Shown here in pieces: positions 55,914-64,000 of a stretch of DNA of 64,000 nucleotides. The stretch lies in NCBI GenBank assembly GCA_022113835.1, contig JAILWY010000020.1, positions 5,208,001 to 5,272,000 of the forward strand, in the 5' to 3' direction. Position 1 is the stretch's first letter, and the number at the start of each line of letters is the position of its first letter. A program made the translations under genes and the position numbers. The notes beneath the pieces were generated by a model. The model saw only the letters and a program-made list of their open reading frames with translations, was not told where the DNA came from and ran no database searches. This DNA is from Atopsyche davidsoni. Lineage: Eukaryota > Arthropoda > Insecta > Trichoptera > Hydrobiosidae.

Positions 55914-58480
55914 ATGGGTCCCCTAAGATCAGGGTAAGAATTATATAATTATTAGTACAGTACCTTATAAGTTTTGACTAGTAAAAGTTAACCTCACTCT
56001 GCCAATCTAACTTTTAAATTTGTTCCCATAATCGTTTTGTTTTTGCATGACATTCTTTCCAAAGCTAAATTGCTTTGACTAATCGTGCGGATTAAGAAGA
56101 TATTATAGAAAAAAACATTGTTTCAAATATAATTTGTTAAATTTTTTCTTACAATTTTAATTACAATCATTTGTAAATTGAACGAAATGAATTGCCGGTT
56201 TTATTTAATCTAATGATGATATTCGCATTTTTATCATTTTCTGTGTACAAGTACATTGAGAATTATAATTTCGAGTCCCTCAGCGTCCATTCTTTTGAGT
56301 AGGTGGAAAAGAGTTGATATATTATATCCACATCCAGAACCTGACGAATTCACTGAATTTTTAATTTTGCCTCACATGTTGTGTAACTACAAAAACAATT
56401 CAGCTATTAGCAACTTTAAAAGTTGTGGAGTAGATTAGGAATTTGATCTTCTTACTAGTTGCTTCCTTAAACCCCTAAAAGATTATTTAAATTTTATTAC
56501 GTTTACAGACTGAAGGTCACAGAGCTGCAGGAAGACTCTGATGATTCGATGGAGCTAGAACTCGAAAAAGTCAAAGACGAAGAAATAAAAGAAGAGGACA
56601 TAGTGATGGACCACAGCGACGGCTCGGATGATGAAAAACCTTACGTGGAGCCTCTCATGCCCAACGACACCAACTTCAGTCACATAAAGAACAAGCTGGT
56701 GCGGAGCGCTAAGGGTATGAAGCTGATGAAGGAGAAGCGAAAAGAGAAGAAGCAGGCCAGGCTGCAGCGGAGAAAAGAAGGCATCGAGCCGCAAAAACCA
56801 CACACCATCGAAAGCCTGAGGGAGAAAGACGAGACGACTATTGATAACATCGCAGCCGAAGAACACGAAGAGGTAACTCAAATAGCTCGAACTGTTGATG
56901 AACTGATTTTAGTCTTACCCGTAGGTTTTGAGGTTAGGTGACTTGGTTTATTGAGTATTGCGCTGCTTGGCATATAACTAAATCGCATATTGCATAAATC
57001 ACATTAATTACTTACCATAGAATCATCACAAGTGTATTTAGTCTCTTTGGACGAAATGTATAGGAAATTACTATTTTACAGATACACAAGGATTACGAGT
57101 CGGTGTGTTAAGTTGCTTTTACAGAAGGAACGCCTCTGGTGTGTTCTATCGCGTGTATGGACACACGCCACTGGTACTATGAAAATATGTGGAAAAATTG
57201 TAACTGAATTATTATTTTTAGGCAAAAAAAGATATGGAAGTCGACGAGATGGCAGCTTACTATGAGAATTCCTACGAACCCAAGGTTCTTATCACCTTCT
57301 CCGACAATCCTCTGAGAAAGACCAGGATATTTGGCAAAGAACTAACGAGGATCATACCTAATTCCGTGTACAGGTTTAGAAGGAGGTTAGTATCTATCTG
57401 TGAATGTCATCTTTATTTCATTGAAAATAGGCGATGTTCCCATTTTTACTTGTTGGTGTGACTAGTTTCGCCAACATGCTAGGTTGGCATATTCCAGCAT
57501 AGTCAGGTCTTGAGAACTGTTTATAAATAAAGAAATAATGAAACATCAAAGAGAGCCAATTATTATCAGAAGTATTTTAAATGCCACAAAAATAATTATT
57601 TTTAATTAAAATACTCCAGTTTGGAGACACAATAATCATTAATTTTACAGGTCAGCGGTTAAGAAGATAGTGAAGTCGGCAGTCGGAGAGCAGTACACGG
57701 ACGTGATCATCGTCAACGAAGACCAGAAGCAGCCTAACGGGTTCCTGCTCATCCACCTGCCCGATGGCCCAACTGCTCACTTCAAGCTGACCAACTGTAA
57801 GATCACTAAGGAGATGAAGAAGAACTACAAGGAGATATCCACCCACCGACCTGAAGTAAGAGATCCCGGTACCTGCAACCTTCTCTATCCCGATTTTAAT
57901 ACTTATTCGAGTCCTCTTTTACTAACTCTTGTCTACCAATAGCTATTATAAAACATTTATTACAATCCGCACTTATTATATAAAGATAAATTTAACGGAA
58001 TGACTTACAGGTAATATTGAATAATTTCACGACACGCCTGGGACACACAGTGGGTCGCATGCTGGGGGCCCTCTTCCACTACGAGCCAGAGTTCAAGGGC
58101 CGGCGCGTGGTCACCTTCCACAACCAGAGGGACTACATCTTCTTCAGGCATCACAGGTGAGCGTCTACTCTCTCCATGCATAACGCAGACGAATGCAGAT
58201 CGGTTAAAAAAATGCTATATTATTACATAGTTATTTCTGATGAGTCGACCGTCTCAACAATCTTGTATCGTTGCTTTCTTGCAGGTATGAGTTCTCGAAA
58301 CCCAACACGAAGACCAAGCGTGACACAAAAGCCAAGCTGCGAGAGCTCGGGCCGCGCTTCACGTTGAAGCTGATCTCCGTGCAACAGGGGACTTTCGACT
58401 CCAAGCACGGAGATTACGAGTGGCTCATCCAGGGCAGGCGTCATCAAATGGAAACCAGCAGAAGAAAATTCTTCCTTTGA
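55914..58480 (+). CDS. RPF1: Ribosome production factor 1 (Brix domain), six exons
   Basis: The exons are 55914..55933, 56509..56872, 57222..57385, 57651..57855, 58011..58156 and 58285..58480. All introns are GT-AG and the phases agree, giving 364 residues (human RPF1 has about 349). The N-terminal third is acidic, then Lys/Arg-rich. The Brix domain follows: [11 protein letters not shown], then [48 protein letters not shown], and [10 protein letters not shown] near the C-terminus. It ends ETSRRKFFL, as RPF1 orthologues do. In other eukaryotes RPF1 acts in the nucleolus in pre-60S assembly and rRNA processing. The first exon (six codons plus two bases) is inferred from its donor and matching phase; a different 5' exon is possible. 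No other gene is close enough to suggest shared regulation. Confidence 0.92.
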
Positions 58481-58765
58481 GTTTACTTTGTATCTGCAGT
58501 TATATTAATGTTTTTATGAAAATATATATTTGTTTCATCCACAACCCTTGGTTTAAATAGTCAGAGCTTTCGTCTTTGTTACGTTGCACGATAGAGAAAG
58601 AGAGTGACAACTATCACTTTGTGTAAATCATAGTGTCTTTTTCCCGGGGGGAACAATCAATATTGTGTTTCCCGACGTCTGATGAATCCCCAACTGGGGT
58701 TCTTCAAACTTTTTACGAGAAGATTACAAATAGACGCACAAATGTTTCACAGAATTGAAAAAAAA

Positions 58766-58838
58766 TGTTTCCGCCCGGGATCGAACCGGGGGCCTTCCGC
58801 GTGTTAGGCGGATGTGATAACCACTACACCACGGAAAC
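58766..58838 (-). tRNA. tRNA-Val (AAC)
   Basis: The minus strand gives a complete 73-nt cloverleaf: acceptor GTTTCCG pairing with CGGAAAC, D-arm, anticodon stem CCGCC/GGCGG-type with anticodon AAC, T-arm CCCGG-TTCGATC-CCGGG, and discriminator A. A run of eight T residues directly downstream is a strong RNA polymerase III terminator. It should be functional. Confidence 0.93.
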
Positions 58839-60000
58839 TGATATACTTACTGCAAATAGCAAGCAATATAAATATATATATATTTTTAATAATTACATAT
58901 TTTTTATTAATAATACAAATGCAAAATAAACATATATAATTGTTGTCAATAAGTAGCATTCAAAGTATAGAAATTGTTTTTTTCGGTTGCGCATTAATTC
59001 TATTTTTTTATTACTGACATCTATGAACATAAAAGATAACTTATTTATAAGTTTAAAATAATATATGTAGATGGCATTATTTATTATATATATTTTTTAA
59101 TCAATTAAATTATTAAGTAAACTCAATAAAAAAATTCAAATATGCCTGTATGATAATCGTGAGTAATTCAACTCTCGATTTACAATTATGTGATTTACTA
59201 ATATGATTAGGCATATTTTTTTACATATTGAAAATGATTCAAAGAAACTCTCAATATATGAAAAAATATTCCTAATCATATAATTAAGTAATATCAGCCT
59301 GTAAAGGTAATTAAAACACACTTGATTGACGTTCAATCCACAAAATAGACTTATAATTATGTGATTATTAAATATTCGAAAGACCCGAATTTGTAACTGT
59401 GAAAATTTACGTGTGAGGTAAAAGCTAATTAGTTTAACGTTTTTATGATAGTTTTATTAATAAAATTGTGATGTTTATGAAATTGTTGCTGTTTGCTCTA
59501 GTCTAGATGGTAGCTTGAAAATGGTAAAAAGCTACAACAGATGACGCGGCATTGATAATGAAAAATTATACGGACACAAAATTATATTTTGTTATTGTTA
59601 TAAGAATTTAATTTCTTTATATATTATATATATTAATATTTTTAACATCTATCGGTTTTTTTTAAAAATAAAATAATATTGTACCTACTAGTTGACTGCA
59701 ATACAACAAAACACATTTCAAATTTAATAAATAACAAAAAATGGTGGGTAGGCTTACAACGTGTATTGAACTTTCACTTTCTACTCATAAATATTGTTTA
59801 ATTGCCATAAAAAGTGTTTCTGAATGTCCGATGAAATTGAACGGAGATTACTGAGCTGTCAAATACGTCACCCGATTTTGCAATTTATATATAAATGTAT
59901 ATAAAACAATAAATTACATTTCCGAGTCCTTGGGACATTATGGGCAATATGGCCTCGCGTCTCGTGTTATGGGTGAGCGACCAACGTTATGGACTACGAA
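58839..60000. other. AT-rich intergenic
   Basis: No gene is recognised. At about 59150-59345 is a diverged relative of the repeat family around 15086 (shared phrases ACTAATATGATTAGGCA and AAAGAAACTCTCA). It contains an imperfect inverted repeat. Confidence 0.45.
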
Positions 60001-60005
60001 CCACG

Positions 60006-60025
60006 GTTAGGTTAGGTTAGGTTAG
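60006..60025. repeat. Interstitial TTAGG run
   Basis: About four consecutive GGTTA/TTAGG pentamers, in the opposite orientation to the run at 55387. Confidence 0.8.
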
Positions 60026-61500
60026 ATATTTGTAGGGTCAATTTATGACCTATCAGACTGTTTCTTTTAAACGGTAGCTCTACTTCTCCTAAGCAGTCTC
60101 TTCTGAGGGTCAGCTCAATCTTACTCCACAAGAACCGATTAAAAATACAAAACGTCTCATATCAGGTGCTGTGGTCTACTGTGCCAGACTTTCTGGTTAT
60201 TATAGTGGAGCAGGAGGTCTTCTCCTTCAACGGCTTCTATTGGCAAGGTGACATGAGTCACACAATGCTAAACGTTGCATAGCGAATGACCATCGTCCTG
60301 GTACATACAGGAAAATCACTGTCAACTTTTTGACTTATCAGAAATTTTTCAGTAAAACCACGGGTGCTCCGCGTCAGGTACTTTATGCGAGCAATAATAA
60401 ATAAACGGGAGATAATTGTCGGCGGGCGATGGTTCAGCTCGGGGCGAGGGTTATTGCGCCTGTTTTGGTCTGTATTGAGTCTATTCCCGGAACAAAGTTC
60501 TGGATTTATGCCAAAGTCGGTTTAAAGCTCTCGCAAGCACTTCTTCGAGTCCAGGTGCGTAACTAAATGCGTCTGCTCGAAGGGTTATACATTCGATATT
60601 AATTGTTAGGTTATATTGATGCACACTCACAATAGCATCTGTTTTGTGAGCGCTTCCGCCTCTCAAGGGCTTCCATACAAATGTTCGTAATCTCCGAGCC
60701 GTTTGGCTACTCACACTTGTTGTCGAGCATAGGTAATGTTGTGGCTTCTCTGAGGTGCCAGAATTCAGGTGACGGGTCGTGGTCTCCCTCACTGCGCCGC
60801 GCGCCCACGCGCCGGGGTTTTCCCCGCCGGCGTGACGCACGGGGACGCGAATCTCGGCCAGCGGCTCCATCGCCAGAGGTCGGGTCCAACCGAACCACAA
60901 GAATGAGACGCCGAGCTCAACAAGCTGCCCGACACGACACGTCATAGTAATCAACACAACTCAGATTTTTGCGCGCGCAAATTTCAGACCTCGTTGATCA
61001 AATTCGTGATCGCTCAGGTAGCAGCATTTTTAGACAGGTGTGGCGTTGCAGTCTTGGCGTCGTCTGGACTGCGGATGAGGACCAGCGAGCTTGGGACGGA
61101 ATCGTCTCGAGAGGCGACTGAAGAGCACGACGAGACACCATTTTCTATGCCTTTCAGCGCATCATAGACAAGGACGAATGTCAGAGGTAAATAGGCAGAC
61201 TGGGGAATCCCCCTCCACGAATGTACAAATTGTTTGCGCATGTTTTACAGTGTAATACATAGTATTTGGCTACATTTTTCGTAACAATAAACATAGCATC
61301 TCCTTCCAGCATTGTGATGCTAGAAGAAGGAAGTTCACGTGGATGCGGAATTGGTGAGACTGGTGCAGTAAAATCGCTAACTCCTATGAGGAGAGACAAC
61401 AAAAGAAAAATATATAGTATATAAACAATTAAAGACCAGCTGGCGGCACCCGGAAGTAGTAGGAAAAAAAAAGCTGGTAATCGCAGTTCAGTTCGATCAA
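60026..61500. other. Intergenic, no assigned gene
   Basis: The composition changes to GC-richer DNA near 60760-60900. A 158-codon minus-strand open frame (60957 to 60481) is present, but its composition and lack of recognisable motifs do not support a protein. Repeat-like sequence is possible around 60160-60400. Confidence 0.3.
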
Positions 61501-61724
61501 GTGTTCAGAAATCGCTTGCAATCACTGTCAAATATGTTTTTATGTTGTAACGACGAGAAAAACCTTCATCTCGATCAATCATGGAATGGAAACGCGGCAG
61601 TACTCCCGGGAATCCAGCACAACGAAATGACCGTCTCGTGTGAGTTTCCGTTTAATTTTCGCGATGCTGCCAGCGGCGTTTATTATTTTTTCAGCAATAA
61701 ACATCTGATTCAGAGAAATTTTCT

Positions 61725-62030
61725 TTGTACGCCGGCGGGTCGGCTGACCGCGCGGCTATTTCGGTTATTTTGCGAAGTAAGGCGCAATTTTCCACCTTGA
61801 GCCGCTGCCAGGGCCAGCCATGTGCTCCGCCAGACAGCCGGACGCGCGGCCACACTTCTTCTTCGCGCGCCTCTCCTCACTCCTCATGGGCCGGTCTCAT
61901 TAGCTGCTGTCGAAAATTCCGCATCCATGTTGACTGTCTCCTTCCGGTGCGTCAAGCTCGCCAGGTGTGTTTGGACGATTCCGACGATTGTGACCGAGCG
62001 TTTCGTAAAGAGGCCGCAAGGGCAGAAGCA
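61725..62030 (+). other. Possible coding exon with a strong splice donor
   Basis: CAG|GTGAGT at 62028-62036 is a consensus donor. Two plus-strand frames run open into it: one from an ATG at 61725, the other with an ATG near 61925. Neither has recognisable motifs. The GC-rich stretch and donor would fit a first exon of a gene continuing to the right, but no downstream exon was identified. Confidence 0.2.
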
Positions 62031-63728
62031 GGTGAGTTATTGGGAGCATGTGGGAGTGCTTCTTGCATTAGCCTTGTTAGTCGGATACAACGTAATTGCG
62101 GAAAAGCTATTTGCGTAGAGAATAACCCAGTTATTTTTATTTAGCAGAACGCGTGGAAATGTTTCTTTTTTCTTTATAGTCTAAAGAGCTTCAAAAAGAG
62201 GGCACAACTACAATTAATCCGTCGAGCACCTTGCTCGCAAATATAGGTTTAGCGGTTAGCAGTGGCGTGGGGTGAACCCAAAATCAAGGCAAGCTGCATT
62301 GCTTCATCGTCAGAGGTGCGTGAATATCTCAACTAATATACTCGGCTTTATTACTGGATATAAATGAGCCTTATAATAAATATCGTGAAAAGTATCAGGT
62401 TTTTAATACATACGGGAAATTCTCAGTGTCGTGAAAAAATTTGAACCCGGCTGGCATGCAAGTGTGCCAACCACTGCACCGCGTTAGTTTTATTTGAATT
62501 GATTAAAAAATACCTGAGGCCGGCAACGCTTTATAGGCTGAATGAAACGCAAAAATAAATTTGTCAAAGCGACGCAATAATTTAAAAAATTTCAACACTT
62601 CGCGCGGAAAAATTTGACCTGCCAGAAACCAGAACTTTAAACACAATTTCATAGACAAAGCGTTGCTACAATGTTTGCAACAGTTCGTGTCTATGAGGAT
62701 GCTAAAATATACGCTTAGATAGTAAATCTCCTGCTGGGCAAGCCGGGCTTCTGGTTTATTGTAATATTAGATATCGGGCTTTAGACGATTGCGGCAAGTC
62801 CGGGACACGTCGTTTGGATACTTTCGGCTTCTATCGCTTGTTCAAGTGTTATGTACTAAATGCAATAGGCTACTTTGCTGACTGGCAACATTATAATTGA
62901 GATTAAATAACGTGTGGATTATGTAGCCGTTACATCAAGTAGGGTGACCACGCAACTGGCTCCATTGGAAATCTCGATTTATCAAATTGTTCTAGATGTG
63001 TATAATACATGTACGCATAGAAACCGCGCGCTGCGTTATGACTTGAATCTTCCGACGTTTCGGTCCCAATACTGGCGCCATCTTCAGCGGCTTAATGTCT
63101 GGGTGGATAGGCATTCCTCCTAATGGCATACAATCTAAAGTTGTGGACCGCTCTCCGCTGCGCTGCGGTCACCCCAGCCGTCCGGAAGCAAGTTCGTATT
63201 TTTGGAAATACAGGTAAAAGAGGCGTCACGCTCCCATTGCGGCGGATTAGGAATTATAATAAATAATTAACTCCGCGGCATGCATGTGCTTTCTACACGT
63301 TGAGTGGCACGACTCGAACGATGTATACTGTTGCAGGACCTTCCTCAAACACTGACTGCCCGATCTGAACGAGCCCTCAAAGGGCGAAAGCACTCGCAAA
63401 TAAAAAAAAAAAATAGAAATCTCTTTAAAACAAAGTTTAAGTTGTTGTGTAATTGTGCAATCCATTTTTAGAAATATATAAATTAATTTGATGGCCATCA
63501 TTGGCAACGACTGCATCGGCTGCTTCGGCCAACTCCACCGTGATAACAGGCTTAGTGCCATCAGTTTAAATAAATCAACGGCCGGGTTTAAATTTGAATA
63601 TGGAATACCCTTTGTGACGTCGCGGTGATAATTCTGCGTTCCACATTTGAATTTGAATTTCGGTCGCGCGCGTTTCCGCATTGGCAGCGCTCGCGCCCGC
63701 GGAGACTCTAGCGGTCGCCTGGTGGCCG
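62031..63728. other. Intergenic or intronic, unassigned
   Basis: No gene is recognised. At about 62443-62490 a minus-strand phrase resembles the 5' half of a tRNA (GTGCAGTGGTTGGCAC, then GGGTTCAAAT), likely a tRNA-derived SINE remnant. Near 63050-63090 ACGTTTCGGTCC...TCTTCAGCGG is a type of phrase often seen in dispersed repeats. Confidence 0.3.
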
Positions 63729-63816
63729 GCCACCACCCGGCCACTACCCGGCCACCACCTGGCCACCACCTGGCCACCACGCGGCCACTACCCGGCCACC
63801 ACGCGGCCACCACGCG
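63729..63816. repeat. 11-bp minisatellite, eight units
   Basis: Eight tandem units of GCCACCACCCG and its variants (GCCACTACCCG, GCCACCACCTG, GCCACCACGCG). Overlapping open frames on both strands are by-products of the repeat. Confidence 0.9.
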
Positions 63817-63912
63817 AGGAGTGCGTATCGAAGCGTACAGTTGCTAAGCTGGTATCTTCACTCCACGCGCGGAAGAAACCCGAGTTCAGATAATCAGGAA
63901 ACGCAGTCAACG

Positions 63913-63963
63913 ATGTATCACAAAAGGAAGAGCAGAAAATCAAGCGGCGAAAAGCGTGCAGAG
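63913..63963 (+). other. Possible first coding exon at the right edge
   Basis: An ATG in fair context opens 17 basic codons (MYHKRKSRKSSGEKRAE) and runs into GAG|GTAATT, a possible donor, 37 bp before the window ends. It is too short to assign and may be chance. Confidence 0.2.
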
Positions 63964-64000
63964 GTAATTAAGACTGTGTAAAAATTCTATAGAAACACTT

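Noticed and set aside
56256..56438. Short frame within RPF1 intron 1
   Set aside because: No homology and no splice support; the flanking exons fit RPF1 without it.
60481..60957. 158-codon minus-strand open frame
   Set aside because: No recognisable motif, in a GC-rich patch where long chance frames are expected; no splice or flank support.
62029..62118. Hydrophobic segment SYWEHVGVLLALALLVGYNV as a membrane protein end
   Set aside because: It lies just after a consensus splice donor (CAG|GTGAGT), and the frame has no upstream ATG in good context, so it may be intronic.
63247..63813. Minus-strand frame rich in Gly/Trp/Val repeats
   Set aside because: Its N-terminal part is produced by the 11-bp minisatellite; the rest has no recognised domain.

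Overview
The window looks like nuclear DNA from an insect, most likely a moth or butterfly. It is AT-rich and intron-bearing. It carries remnants of piggyBac, Jockey-like LINE, hAT, pogo/Tigger, Helitron and LTR elements, two short runs of the insect telomere-type TTAGG pentamer, one canonical eukaryotic tRNA gene, and a six-exon ribosome-biogenesis gene. The species cannot be fixed from sequence alone.

From about 1.2 to 53.8 kb the window is a tandem cluster of C2H2 zinc-finger genes built on one plan. A short acidic exon (120 or 183 codons) ends in CAG|GTAATA. A phase-0 intron follows, then one large exon (TTTCAG|GAGCA) that encodes an uninterrupted run of 28-residue (84-bp) fingers. Six copies have both exons: gene 1 (18 fingers), gene 2 (8), gene 3 (17), gene 4 (about 27, now split), gene 5 (21) and gene 6 (25). 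A seventh, truncated array starts near 52.76 kb. Genes 1, 2, 3 and 5 read open throughout. Gene 4 is broken by an LTR element, gene 6 has lost its last two fingers to a 2-bp deletion, and copy 7 has lost its 5' exon.

Between the genes lie repeated flanks with the same transposon fragments in the same order: LINE, then pogo/Tigger, LTR-like block and hAT MITE. The cluster therefore grew by duplication of whole 7-13 kb units. Units 3/4 and 4/5 are near-identical at an offset of about 13.25 kb, and the 5' ends of units 5/6 at 6.9 kb. Insertions with intact target-site duplications (TSDs) order the events: two hAT MITEs, a Helitron nested in one of them, an LTR element in gene 4, and a 2.4-kb insertion in the gene 4 intron made of one inverted and about five exact 403-bp copies of a tRNA-like repeat.

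From 53.8 to 64 kb the context changes. It holds a decayed DDE transposase fragment, a 100-bp perfect inverted repeat, an apparently intact RPF1 (Brix-domain) gene at 55.9-58.5 kb, tRNA-Val(AAC), and then about 5 kb without a recognisable gene, ending in an 11-bp minisatellite and possible first exons.

Most notable are: (i) the recombining finger arrays, variable mainly at DNA-contact positions; (ii) an open frame in gene 4 joining a retrotransposon Gag start to the downstream fingers; (iii) the 403-bp tRNA-like tandem array; and (iv) a perfect 88-bp-stem hairpin. A role of the cluster in transposon control is only a hypothesis.
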